Positions 1 through 12,003 of a stretch of DNA of 64,000 nucleotides are shown one piece after another (positions within the stretch are counted from its first letter, which is position 1; each line of letters starts with the position of its first letter). The translations under genes and the position numbers were made by a program. The stretch spans positions 558,001-622,000 of the forward strand of contig JALQBC010000010.1 in NCBI GenBank assembly GCA_023375675.1, written 5' to 3'. Below the pieces are notes generated by a model, which worked only from the letters and a program-made list of their open reading frames with translations, did no database searches and had not been told where the DNA came from. The stretch comes from Cytospora piceicola. Lineage: Eukaryota > Ascomycota > Sordariomycetes > Diaporthales > Cytosporaceae.

Positions 1-2640
1 ATATAAATAAAGACTTTACCTATATAAAAGAGAATCGGCAGTATTTATTAAAACGTCTATTATTAACACCCGATTTAATACTTACTTATATCGCTATATA
101 GCTAAGCGGATATATTTTCGATAAAAAGTAATCGATAAAAAATATACTAACCTTACCGACCGAAAGGTAAAGTTTAATATATATATACCGTTTTTAAAGT
201 TTTTAACGTACCCGATTAGCTATAAGGTTACTTATCGTAAAGCTTAATAATACTTTAGTTAATATCTTATCCTTATATAAATTAACCGCGATAATACGTT
301 ATACCGTAAATAAAAGCTTTATCTTAATATATAAAACGGCTATATAAGTTAAATAACAGATCTGCTTATAAACAGATATAAAAAAACTAACTTAGTATAT
401 TTATTAAATTCTTTTATAATATCGGCTTAAAAAGGTTTAAACCTATTCGCTTATAGTTTCCTTATACCTTCGTCTACCTTATCTCGTAGATATAATAAAT
501 ATATCCGCCGTAATAAAAAAGACTAATTCGCTTAAAACGTAAGTAACCTTACTATTAATAAAATAAACCTAGTTATAATATAACACGCTATTATAAGCCT
601 ATAGTTTTTAAGCACTAAGCTTATAAATACCGGTTATACTACTATAAAGGAATAGTAAGAGACTAAAAAAAAATACTATAGCTTTATATCTAATATTATT
701 ACTTACGCCGAAGTCGTTATAAACGCTTTTAAAAAGCTTAAAACGTAGCTAACTTTTAGATATTTACTATAGAATTTATAGTTATCGGGCCGAGAAGGCT
801 TATTTACCGCTCTTATCCTTATAAAAGATAATATTAAAAAAAAACTAATATATAGCCTTTAGTTTAACCTTACTAAAAGCTTTTTTATAAATAAAAAACG
901 TTACGTTACTAATAACGGTTTATCTATTACGATTTATAAATCGGATAAGTTTAAAGTAAATTCGCCTTTTATAAAGCGTAAACGCTCGATATACTTTATC
1001 GCTATTATCGATAATATATATAAAAACGATAAGCTTAAAGCGTCCGTTTAGTTTAATACTACTATACCTACTATATATATTATCGAAACAGGCTATAAGC
1101 TTAAGATTAACACTTACGTTTAAATAAACGGCTAAAAGCTTTATATCGTTCTACTATTTAACGTAACTAGTATTAATATTATAGTATTATACAATACCGC
1201 CGTATAGGTAGTAAACTTTATTTACTATATTTAAAGACTCGATAAAAAATTACGTATATAATACCTTAGCGTTACCTTTATATTTAAATACTTCTTCTAC
1301 TATCGAATAAACTTCGGTTTCGTTAAAACTAAGTTTTAAAAGAGCAGCGATATTAATTAAACAGGCACTTATTATAAATAAAAACGTCTTTATATAAGTA
1401 ACCTCGGTTATATATTTACTAAAACGTTTAAACGCTACCTATATAATATAAATTCGTACTTTAAAGTCTATAGTATAATTAAAGCTATAGCTTTAACGTT
1501 TAATAAAATCGCGACGCTAACTAAGAACGTCTTTAATAAAGACGTAAAAGCGTTATTCGGTTTACTATCCCTTTTAGCTAAAAAAGAGTTAAAACTCCGC
1601 TAAGTTCTTTAAAAATACGTTTTATTTAGTCGTCGTTTAGTTATTATTTTATAGTTATTCTTATATTCGTTATTTTACGTTTATAGATTTATAAGCTTTT
1701 TCGTAGTATCGACTATACGTATAAGTAAACCGACGTCGTATAATAAGTGCTTAAAAATAAAAATAATTATTACCTTTCTTTTTCTATTTATTTAGCAGTA
1801 TTAGTAGTATATATAGGTTTACTAATATTATAAGGTAGGTATTTAAGGATAAAAACTACTTTCGTCTTCTTTTTTTTATAGTTAACCGTACTCTTTTTCT
1901 AACTATACCTTATATTTTTATAAGCTTTTATTTCTTTTACTATATATACTACTATAGTCTACTTAAGCCTCCGCCGGTCTTTTCGTCGTATTATAATTTA
2001 AATACCGTCGTTACTTAAATATAATACCTTTTTCGTAGATTAGTAACGGTTTTTCTCCTTATCCTATAAATATAACTACCTTTATACTATAAATTCACTA
2101 TTAATCTAATTATAACTATAATACCTATATTCCTGTAAACGAGGATTTTTTCTTCCGGGGGTAATTATTATATACCTACCGGTAGGTTTATAGCGAACTT
2201 ACTTATAAATATACCTACGAATTTACTATATATTCACCGGTAATTTAGATAGTTAAACGTACGGTAATTATATAGTAAACTTAAAGTAAGTTTACAGTAG
2301 GTTCGTAAGTTTATATATAGTTTATAAAAGTACTCGGTTATATAAAGAGAGAAAGAGAAAATCTATCTTTATTATATACTACTATACCGTACTGTTATTA
2401 TTAGTCCGTTAAAATATATATACTATAAGTAAATTAAAAAACACTTAACTAGTTAAGTTAATAAAAGGGATTATATAATTAAATATAATCGTAAAGTAGG
2501 CTTTTAAATATTATAAAATATAAATTATAGTAATAAAGAGTTTAAAATAAAATTGTTTATTAAAAAGGTAAAGTAAGAATTTAGATTATAAAGAATAACT
2601 ATCTCGTTTTAATAAGATATAGAAAGGAGAGAACCGGAAG
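1..2640. repeat. RIP-degraded repeat block
   Basis: This stretch is dominated by A, T and the dinucleotide TpA, while CpA and TpG are nearly absent although CpG remains common. That pattern is the signature of repeat-induced point mutation, which turns CpA into TpA on both strands of duplicated DNA in ascomycetes. Stop codons saturate all six frames and no ORF of 60 codons survives. The original element is probably a transposon but cannot be identified by eye. Normal composition returns sharply near 2640-2700, where TG and CA dinucleotides reappear. The left edge lies outside the window. Confidence 0.85.
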
Positions 2641-4466
2641 ACGGTATAACTAAAGATATTGCTTATACTCTTGTCGCAAGGGATGATAAGAATAAGGTGG
2701 ACTTATAGGAGCTTATATGGCGGCTTATATTTCTAGAGGATATGGATATTCCGGCACCAGGTGCGTTGTATTTTGTTTTCTGTTGCTGATCCCTCTATAA
2801 TATGTCTTTGGCGATATCAGGGAAACTAAAATTATCCTATTGACTGTATTTAGATTATGAACCGCCGATCGAGATCGATGAAGTGGAGGCGATGTTTTGC
2901 AACTACCAAACGTTAACGCGTCTCTTCCACGGCTTGTGTCTAGCCAACAACGACGAAGCGTCGATGGTGGCGTGTGTCAGGCAGCACATTACTGATGTAT
3001 TCAGCCAGTGCCGTGCCCAAGTTCAACAGGATTATTACCTAAGTAGGGTTGCTGAGAGCTCCGACTCTTAGGAAGGCTGAAGCGCAACCAAATCGGGCTT
3101 CTCGAGCAGGTCAACTGATAGAGACGCACATTATTCATGACCTCCAGATACCCAGCAAGGCTAACCTCAAGTGCTCTGATTTAATTGGAAGTTGTCAATT
3201 ACTACATGTTTGGACCCAAAATATGCGATTTACTGTATTATAGCCCAGTCCGACAGTCTGGGAATATTCCCACGTTCGGCCAATCGAATCACCTCGACGT
3301 TTCTGAATCTCTGGTAGCTGTAGAAATTCAATGTTGTCTGGAGATATATCATTTATCCTCGAGCTCGTATTTTAATGTGCCCACCAATAAGATGAACTGT
3401 GTACTAGAGTATTGATGCATGTGCAACTGGGGATCCGCATGGCACATAATTAACCGATAATGAAGGGATCACTCTTGATCCCCGGAATATACCTGCTCAA
3501 GTGTGTATAGAAAGGCCACGGAAGCTACAACAACTGGTAGTGATTACTGTGTAGATGAACCTCTATGGAACCTGTAAGTTGTGACCCACTCCCAAGACCG
3601 GGTGGGTACCTAGATATCTCCAATGTATTGGAGCTGAGGTGCCGGAACCGGGCCCAGACCAACAAAGTCGCCGTCTCTTGATTGTAGGCATCCGGCAATG
3701 GCCAGTCTTCGGGACGAGTCTTCCCATGTTTAATTTATTTTGTTGGGAATGAATTGAAGAGAGAACATCGATTCTTCCAAGTCTGACATTGAGTGGACCA
3801 CAATTGTCCAGCAAATGCCTCCGAATAAGACGAAACTGGTGCCGTGTAAAAACTGTGGCACCCATTAATTGGCACCAACTAACTGCCCAGGTGACAACGG
3901 TGACAACAGGGGTGCAGATGCCGTCTATCTGCACGATACGTCCAACGTCCAGCGTCCTGCTGACGCCTCAAAGGCTTGGCCAAACTAGGCCGTCAGCACA
4001 GGTGTCAGACCAGGCAGCGACGGCTGCACAGAAGAAGCCACCGTGCGGCGCAGCCTAACGACTTGCAGCTGTTTTGTCGCATGTGTCCAATGAGCAGACT
4101 TATGCGACCCAGAATATGCATCTAAGCCCGGGGACTCATGACGCATTGGCCTCAGCTGCCTGAGTGGATACATATGTACCGTTGATCTCAAACATCTCAT
4201 CGCTTCCGAATGGTTGCCTCCAAGTTTTATTGCCTGGAATGAGTAAGACTAAGAGTAAAAGTATTTAAAGTACATAAGCACAGATTGAGGCTCTGCACCG
4301 GGGCCCAGTATGCCTTTCCATCTACACATCCTCAGCCGCCATTCCTCACCTGAATAACTTAGTCGTGTTCGTACCTCAAACTGGCGTCTGGAATATTGTA
4401 CTCTGCCCTGCCTACTTGTGTTTATACTGAACAGTACATTGTGATACCCATACATCCCAGCCCGAT
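2641..4466. other. intergenic, no gene seen
   Basis: Composition is normal here, unlike the RIP block to the left. Short ORFs of up to 123 codons occur on both strands, but none has a recognisable domain or splice-supported continuation. The right end must contain the promoter of the AAA ATPase gene that starts at 4467. Confidence 0.5.
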
Positions 4467-7400
4467 ATGGCAAGTTTCAAAGAGTCCGTTCTCTCAAGCC
4501 CGACAACGGAATACCTGCCAATAGGCGAGCCACCAATTCCCAACCGCCAGAAACTGAAGCCGGGCCAGTATTCTCTCGACACATATTTCAACATCTCTTG
4601 CGAAAACCACAAGGATAAGAAGGCCGTACTCAGGCTGTCTGGAGATATAATTTTGGAGTACAAAGACGATGTAGGACTCTGTCAGTGGTAAGTTACTCAA
4701 TGAGAGTTTCATATTTTACACTCTTTACCACCCTTGAAGACATGAGGAAAAGACATGTTTCCACTGACACCGAGACTCAGGGGTCAACTGGAATCTTGCG
4801 AGAAGGGAGGATGCAAGTTGCAGTGTGATGTTGCAAAGAATGATTCCCCAAAGCTGTTCTACACCGAGGCACTGCAGCAGGCTCTGGCCAAAGACGCCGA
4901 ACTTAAAGTCAAACTCCAATGCGGGCATGGGGTTATCCCGGAATGCTCGACTTGTTCGAAGAGCTCCATGCATGGGAGCAATGTCGCGGGCGACGAGACT
5001 GTAGCAACACCAAGTCAGCAGGAGCAACTTCCAGGGCATGGCGATACGACCATCACGGAAGGTTCGGTGAGCGATAGCAGCTCCGACTCAGGACGAGACA
5101 CTCCGATCGATGACACAGAAAGTCATGAGAGGGGGGCGGAAGACGGCGAAATCACCGGCAAGAAAGCTCCCGAGCTGGTCTTCTGGTTCCCATATCGAAA
5201 TCGTGAAGCGGCAAGCCCTCCAAAAACCGATATGCAGAAGAATTCAAGTGGAGGAGCTGTCGAGCCTGAACAGAAGAGTGGAGCTTCGAAGGAGGTGTCA
5301 GTCGACAAGAAAGAGAAGACCACACTTCCCAAGAAGTCCAAACAGGACCGCGACGACGCCAAGACCCCTGGCTTGGATTTCACACAAGTATCAGAATCTG
5401 CATGCCTTCCTATCCCTCACGATGGAACCTCGGCGGCACAGAAGAAGAAGCTCACGAAAGAAGCCAAGGCTCAACGGGCCGCAGCACTCAAGCTGCAGAG
5501 GGAGAACAGGAAGAAAGCACACGAGGAGGAGATCCAGGACATCGTGGAAGAGATCGCTCATCAACGTGAGGTCCTTCGTTCTCGACGTGACCAGAAGCAA
5601 CAACGACAGAAGCTGCGCGACCTACAACAGAAGCTCGAGCGCCTGTGTAAGAAGGAACTCGACGACTCCGATTATGCAACAAGCGAGGACGAGGCAGAGC
5701 AAGATGATGCCGACCCGGAGAAAAACAAATCTTCTTCCCCATCTGGCGAGAATGAAGATGGAACTCCAAAGGACGAAGACGGCGAGAAACCCTCCGAGGG
5801 GCAGGAATCACCAGAGACCGAGGAAGACGGTAGCAAGCCGGAGTCTGAGCCTGAGGACACCAATGCTTGGGCTATTCCCACCTCAAAAGCTAAACAGGTC
5901 TGGGACGAACAAAAAGACACGAAAGATGAGGCGAATAGTCACCTCGATGAAATGATGGAAATGATCGGCCTGGAGTCTGTGAAGACGAAGATGCTGGAGA
6001 TCAAGACCCTTGTCGACACTGCTCGCCGTCAGGAAGTGGATCTCAACAAAGAAAGGTTCAACGCCGTTCTCAAGGGAAACCCTGGGACTGGCAAGACGAC
6101 CTTTGCGAAAATGCTCGGCGGGTTCCTCTCGTCCCTCGGACTTGTTGAAGACCAGTTCACGACGACTACAGGTTCAAAGCTGGTGTACGATGGAATCAAC
6201 GAAGTCAGGAACGTCCTGAGTAGCCAGCTGCCCGACTCGAAAGGTGTTGTCTTCGTTGACGACGCCCACATTCTCAGACCGAACCAAAGCGGCACGGGGA
6301 GAAAGGTACTCGACTATATCGTGTCCAAGATGGACCAGCTACAGGGCGACGTTATCTTCATCTTCGCGGGTTACGGAAATGAGATGGAGACATTTTTGAG
6401 CCATAACCAGAGCCTGGAAAGCCGCATCCCGTTCACTATCGACTTTGACGACTACGAGAACGTCGAGGTACTCCAGATCCTCGAGAAGAAAATCAACGAC
6501 AAGTTCAACAGCAAGATGAAGGTCGATAAAGGCATGCAAGGTGTCTATATGCGCATGGCAGCCCGCCGCATCGGCCGGGGCCGCGGGGCCCCCAGCTTTG
6601 GAAATGCGCGGGAAGTCGAGAACACACTGTTGCGCATGCTTTTCAGACAGGCAAACAGGCTGGAAGAAGCACGCAAGCGGGGTGAAGAACCGGATGATCT
6701 ATTCCTCACTATGGAGGATATCGTCGGTCCGCCGCCATCCACGGCCCTGGAGAACAGCGAGGCATGGCAAGGTCTCCAGAAGATGGTTGGCTTGAAATCT
6801 GTCAAGGACTCGCTCAAGGCTCTTGTCTACCGGCTGCAAGTCAACTACGACCGTGAAGTTGCGGAGAAGCCTATCGTCGAGTGTTCTCTGAACAGGATCT
6901 TCCTCGGCAACCCCGGAACGGGAAAGACCACCGTGGCCAAGTATTATGGACAAATCATGGTCGACATCGGGATGCTTAGCAATGGAGAAGTTGTTGTCAA
7001 GAACCCCGCAGACTTCGTAGGAGAGTACCTGGGCGAATCCGAGAACATCACCAAGCGGATTTTGGCGTCAACGAGAGGCAAGGTGCTCATTATCGACGAA
7101 GCGTACGCCCTGTCCGATAAGTCAGACCCGACGTATACGGGCTCTGGAAACTTCTACAAGACCGCCGTGGTTGACACATTGGTCGCCAATGTCCAAGGCA
7201 CGGCTAACGAGGACCGGTGCGTCCTGCTCCTTGGTTATAAGGACCGAATGGAGCGGATGTTCCAACACGTCAACCCGGGCTTTTCCAGGAGGTTCCCTAT
7301 GTCTTCAGCGTTCGAGTTCGAGGACTTCTCGGACGAAGAGCTCCGGCAGATCCTGGAGGGGAAGCTCAAGGAACAGGGCTTCACAGCAACCGACGAGGCC

Positions 7401-8511
7401 AAAGAGGTCGCCATGGAAGTACTGTCCAGGTCACGAAACCACCTCAACTTCGGCAACGCCGGAGAGATCGATATCCTGCTTAGCAAAGCCAAGGAGGTGC
7501 AACAGGGACGGCTTTCCGCGCAGACCGAGGAGTACGACCCGTTCTTGCTCGAACGCGAGGACTTCGATATCGACTTCGACAGGGTCAATGACGCTGGATC
7601 CCGTATCAAGGACCTGTTCAAGGACTTTGTTGGCGCCGAAGACATCGTCGAGAAGCTGCTTGGATACTCTCGTGTAGTCCAGAATACTAAGGCACTGGAT
7701 ATGGACCCACGCGAGCAAATTCCATTCAATTACCTTTTCCGAGGCCCCCCAGGTATGACCCCCAAGTTCCACTTGAATTAAACAATCAACCAGGTACTAA
7801 TGATATTATTCAGGCACGGGCAAGACGACAACTGCACGAAGGATAGGACAAGTCTTCTACGACATGGGACTCTTGGCCACCAACGAGGTCTATGACTGTT
7901 CGGCCACAGATCTCATTGGAGAGTTCAAAGGACACACGGGTCCCAAGACCCAGAAAATATTCCAACTAGCCCTGGGCAAGGTGCTCTTCATCGACGAAGC
8001 ATACAGGCTCAACGATGAAGACTTCGGAAAGGAAGCCCTGATCGAGATGCTGAACATCCTCACCAAGGAGGCATACAAGAACAAGCTCGTCGTTGTCCTC
8101 GCCGGATACAACGACGACATCAACAAGCTTCTCCAGGTGAACCCGGGTCTCGGCAGCCGCTTCCCAGAGGTGATACAGTTCGAGAACCTGAAGCCGAAGC
8201 AGTGCGTCGAGCTCTTCGTCAAGCGCCTGGAAGACCAGAAGCTGGACGCGACCGCTGTGAAGGCAAGTCGGGTTTCTGACAGGCTCGGGGACTCGTTTGA
8301 GAGGCTGAGTGCCCTTCCAGACTGGGGCAACGCCAGGGACATCGATATCCTGGCCAAATCCGTTTTTGGTAGGATCTTGAAGGACTCCAGCTCCGAGAAA
8401 CCCGCATTGATAGTGAAAGAGCACGTTCTTGACGCCGAGGTCGACGCGATGATCACGGAGAGAGAACAGCGAGCGGGGAACACAAATGCTGTGTCTCATC
8501 TATATCTATAA
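4467..8511 (+). CDS. Triple AAA-domain ATPase, CbxX/CfqX (SpoVK-like) family
   Basis: Exons 4467-4687, 4781-7752 and 7814-8511 give 1296 aa. Intron 1 has GTAAGT, a CTGAC branch site and CAG; intron 2 has GTATGA and CTAAT, and splits the P-loop codon of the third ATPase domain. The N-terminal 300 residues are cysteine-bearing and low in complexity, followed by a charged coiled coil (about 295-375) and an acidic stretch. Three AAA modules follow, with Walker A motifs near residues 506 (GNPGTGKTT), 782 (GNPGTGKTT) and 1061 (GPPGTGKTT). Walker B is VLIIDEAYAL in domain 2 and VLFIDEAYRL in domain 3, but FVDDAH in domain 1, where the catalytic Glu is Asp. Bacterial relatives are Rubisco activase CbbX and SpoVK; the fungal role is unknown. 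A hexameric remodelling ATPase is inferred. The ATG at 4467 is chosen because it opens the spliced frame; the in-frame ATG at 4755 lies inside intron 1. Confidence 0.88.
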
Positions 8512-8939
8512 TAGCGTGCAGGATACCACTCTTATCTTGAATAATTAAATAGCATTATAATGTACCAACTACCACATCCCCTGTACCTGCCAACCTGGAT
8601 CGGCAGACCAGGCGAGCCCAGCCCACAAGATAAATACAGGGAAACAAACTGACATGTGGCAGCCATGACTTTGTAGGAATATATCTCCTTCCGCTTACAC
8701 CAAGACATTGATCCGGGTGGTCAGGGTTCGAGGTGACCACTACTTTGACTTGTCACGCAACTTTTATTTTACTCTGCAAACAATGCGGTCTTATGCACAG
8801 CTGGTTACAGATGCCAAGGTTATAATCACCATTTGGAGAATACCGGTTACCTTGTGGTATGGCTGAATTATGCACACGATTGTATGAACATGCAGATTAG
8901 AGAACAAATGCGGAACCAGAAGCCTCAAGCGTGTATTGA
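8512..8939. other. convergent 3' intergenic region
   Basis: This lies between the stop of the AAA ATPase (+) and the stop of PDX1 (-). It should hold both polyadenylation regions. No coding or structural signal was seen. Confidence 0.5.
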
Positions 8940-9914
8940 CTACCATCCTCTTCCAGCCAGCTTCTCATCCGCCTTCATGCTGCCACAATTGATACCGACC
9001 ATGGCCTCACCCAGCCCAGTGCTGCACTCAGCGAGGACCTTGGGGTCCTTGTAATGCGTCGTGGCCTTGACGATAGCCTTCGCCCTCTTCGCGGCGTCCC
9101 CAGACTTGAAGATGCCACTGCCGACAAACACACCGTCACATCCGAGCTGCATCATGAGGGCAGCATCCGCAGGCGTCGCCACTCCCCCGGCAGCAAAGTT
9201 CACGACAGGCAGCCGCCCCAGCTCGGCCGTCTGCCTGAGGAGCGCGGCATCGCAGCCGAGCTCCCTCGCCAGCGCCCGGACGCCGACCTCGCCCTCGGCG
9301 GCCAGCGCGGCCTGGGCCCTGGAGATGTCCGCATTGACCTGCCTCATGTGCCGGACGGCCTCGACGACGTCCCCGGTGCCGGCCTCGCCCTTGGTCCGGA
9401 TCATGGCCGCGCCCTCGGCCACGCGCCGCAGCGCCTCGCCCAGGTTCCGGCAGCCGCAGACGAACGGGACCCCGAAGCCGGCCTTCTCGACGTGGAAGGC
9501 GGCGTCGGCCGGGGTCAGCACCTCGGACTCGTCGATGTAGTCGACGCCCAGGGCCTCGAGGATCTGGCACTCGACAAAGTGGCCGATGCGGGCCTTGGCC
9601 ATGACGGGGATGGTCACGGCGTCCTGGATCTCCCGGATCATGGCCGGGTCGCTCATGCGCGCCACGCCGCCGTCCCGGCGGATGTCGGCGGGCACGCGCT
9701 CGAGCGCCATGACGGCGCAGGCGCCCGCCTCCTCGGCGATGCGGGCCTGCTGCGCGTTGACCACGTCCATGATGACGCCGCCCTTGAGCATCTGTGCCAG
9801 GCCGGCCTTGACGGCGAAGGAGTTCTTGCCGGAGCCGTGGGCGCTGCCGTTCGGGGCGGGCGCTTGGCCTAGGTTGGTGGTGGTGGCCTTGCTGGCTCCG
9901 TTTGAAGATGCCAT
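8940..9914 (-). CDS. PDX1: Pyridoxal 5'-phosphate synthase, PDX1/SNZ subunit
   Basis: This single-exon gene encodes 324 aa. PDX1 builds pyridoxal 5'-phosphate (vitamin B6) from ribose 5-phosphate, glyceraldehyde 3-phosphate and ammonia in the cytosol, within a 12+12 complex with the glutaminase PDX2. Visible landmarks are the family start GGVIMDVVN with the catalytic Asp near residue 50, the Schiff-base lysine in VMAKARIGH (about K107), the second lysine in TKGEAGTG (about K175), the phosphate-binding [14 protein letters not shown], and a C-terminus ending in RGW. The first 30 residues are a poorly conserved Ala/Ser/Gly-rich extension usual in fungi. Codon use is very GC-rich, so long antisense ORFs (for example 9054-9872 +) are shadows. 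The gene is divergent from its partner PDX2, 745 bp away. Confidence 0.97.
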   Translation of the reverse strand: MASSNGASKATTTNLGQAPAPNGSAHGSGKNSFAVKAGLAQMLKGGVIMDVVNAQQARIAEEAGACAVMALERVPADIRRDGGVARMSDPAMIREIQDAVTIPVMAKARIGHFVECQILEALGVDYIDESEVLTPADAAFHVEKAGFGVPFVCGCRNLGEALRRVAEGAAMIRTKGEAGTGDVVEAVRHMRQVNADISRAQAALAAEGEVGVRALARELGCDAALLRQTAELGRLPVVNFAAGGVATPADAALMMQLGCDGVFVGSGIFKSGDAAKRAKAIVKATTHYKDPKVLAECSTGLGEAMVGINCGSMKADEKLAGRGW

Positions 9915-10659
9915 GGTGGAGGGGAGGGGAAGTGTTGATCTGGTTGGATTAGGGCTCTAGGGTTCGAAGTTGGGCGCGCGACGTGGGAGTAGGTAGTCGG
10001 TGAGGTTTTGTTAAAGTTGTGAGAGAAGTCGATGACTAACAGCAGACCGAGGATGACTCCTTCTAGAAGCCTTCGATGCCGGTAGCTTTTCCGTTTGGTG
10101 AGACGCGGAGACTATTGCCGTGTGTAACGTTTTTGCCACTTGCACTCGACTTGAAGAACTATTGGAAGCAGTGAGTGAACAATGACGATGGGCTTCTGAC
10201 TTGTCAATATCGAAGATTCGAACATATGTAGCTGATCCCGAGTTTCAGCGGGTCGCAATATAAGCTGCTGAGTTGTTCCTACACATCACATGTGTCAAAA
10301 GGGTCTCCAAGCAGCAGAACCCAGATTCGGAAAGGTTTATGGTGACTCACAAAGAAGCACGAGAAATCGTAGCGACATCGGTTTAGTACCTAGGGTACTT
10401 AAGTAAGTACTTAGTAAGGAATGTAGATAACAAGTCTCGTAATATGACGTTCGGGAAATGAACCCAAACAGCGAACCAAGCTTTGACTATTAATTAAGTA
10501 AAGTTCACGTCTCGGCACTACCGGCGACATTTCGTATCGCTCGGTTATTGGTCAACAAGTGAACGCCGTTAACCCGAACTTCGTTTTAGACCAACGAAAC
10601 AGTCTCGTTGTTCGTTGCTATTTCCTCTCGGATTGTATCGACCACACCCAACCTTGTAA
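9915..10659. promoter_or_regulatory. shared divergent promoter region of PDX1 and PDX2
   Basis: These 745 bp separate the start codons of PDX1 (-) and PDX2 (+), so both promoters lie here. A cluster of TACCTAGG/AAGTAAGTACTTAG-like short palindromic words sits at about 10386-10420. No factor-specific site could be assigned. Co-regulation is inferred from geometry and from yeast SNZ-SNO pairs. Confidence 0.6.
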
Positions 10660-11536
10660 ATGGCGGTTACAGTCGGGGTGTTGGCTCTCCAGGGAGGCTT
10701 TCACGAGCACCTCTCACTCCTTCACAGATCAGCACAACATATCGCCAATTCGCCGATCCACAAGGAGAAATATGCTTTTGAGTTTATCGAAGTTAGAAAT
10801 CCTCAGGACTTGGCACGATGCGATGCCCTCATCATCCCAGGGGGTGAGAGCACCACTATCGCCCTCATAGCAGCGCAGTCAGGCCTCATGGAGCCACTAA
10901 GGGAGTTTGTAAAGTGAGTCAACGCATTTCACACGAGTACAGTGCTCGCCGGATCAGAAAAGTCCGCTGACAATCACACCCAGAACCGCTCAGAAGCCCA
11001 CCTGGGGTACCTGCGCAGGCCTGATCCTGCTGGCCGAGGAGGCCAACTCTACCAAGAAGGGTGGCCAGGAGTTGATAGGCGGCCTGGACGTCCGGGTGCA
11101 CAGGAACCACTTCGGCCGACAGATCGAGAGCTTCGTGGCCGACGTGGAGCTGCCCTTCCTGACGCAATCGGAGCTGCTCTCGGCGTCGGACTCCGCGGTC
11201 CCCTTCTCGGGCGTCTTCATCCGGGCACCTGTTGTCGAACAGCTGCTGGCCCCAGGGGCTACCCTCGACCCGGTGGAGCCAGGGGTAGCGGTTGACACTG
11301 CCAAACCCAAGAAGGCCAAGGTTGAAATTTTGGGTGTCTTGCCTGGAAGGACGACGAGGGTGAAAGGAAGCAACCTGGACACTACAACGGAGCTCGAGAA
11401 GGGTGGCCTTAATGACATCGTGGCCGTACGGCAGGGGAATATCATGGGCACTAGTTTCCATCCTGAGCTCACAGACGATGTCCGAATACATGTATGGTGG
11501 TTAGAGCAAGTGATAAAAGCGATACCAAGCGAGTAG
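10660..11536 (+). CDS. PDX2: Pyridoxal 5'-phosphate synthase glutaminase, PDX2/SNO subunit
   Basis: Exons 10660-10913 and 10984-11536 give 268 aa; the 70-nt intron has GTGAGT, CTGAC and CAG. PDX2 hydrolyses glutamine and channels ammonia to PDX1. It is a class I glutamine amidotransferase: it starts VGVLALQGGFHEH, carries PGGESTT, has its nucleophile in WGTCAG (C95), and has the His-Glu pair of the triad in FHPEL (H244, E246). The protein is longer than bacterial PdxT (about 190 aa) because of insertions around residues 140-230, as is usual in fungi. The start is the first ATG giving the conserved N-terminus; an upstream non-ATG extension is not needed. Confidence 0.96.
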
Positions 11537-12003
11537 TCGGCTCTCGAAAGGCATCAATATGAACTAATTAGGAGTCAGTCATGGAACACTTAACTTCGTA
11601 ACAACTAGACCTCATAGAAGCTGCTATGAGGACTCATCACTCAATCGCTGACAGGCTACCTATATATTGGCCAAGTACAATATGTGTACAATCAAGGTCT
11701 ATGAGTTGTCCACTATAGTTGTGTATTTGGCATTATTCCTTCATCAGAGGTGACCACAACTATCAGTCACTCAACCGGGTGGCTTTACGGTGCCCCAACA
11801 TGATCGATACCGGCAGCAATCAAATCCGAGGTGACCGAAAGATTCAGTGACTATCGAAGTAAACAAAGAGTATAAATCTCCCGAAGAAGTACACTCCGGC
11901 TGCATGCCTACAGACACAAGACGTCCTCTATCAGCCACCAAAGCCTGGCCCAGGAACTCCCTCAGACACAGATACTACCTGGGCACCAAGCATATCCATC
12001 ACG
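11537..12003. other. intergenic, no gene seen
   Basis: This is the PDX2 3' region and the promoter of the small secreted gene. Only short random ORFs were found. Confidence 0.5.

Noticed and set aside
9054..9872. 272-codon ORF antisense to PDX1
   Set aside because: It is a mirror frame of a GC-rich conserved gene; the PDX1 frame carries all catalytic motifs.
8700..9990. GGTTCGA-like words as tRNA B-boxes (near 8725 and 9960)
   Set aside because: No matching A-box or foldable cloverleaf at the right distance; the same holds for similar words at about 28470, 33405 and 55410.
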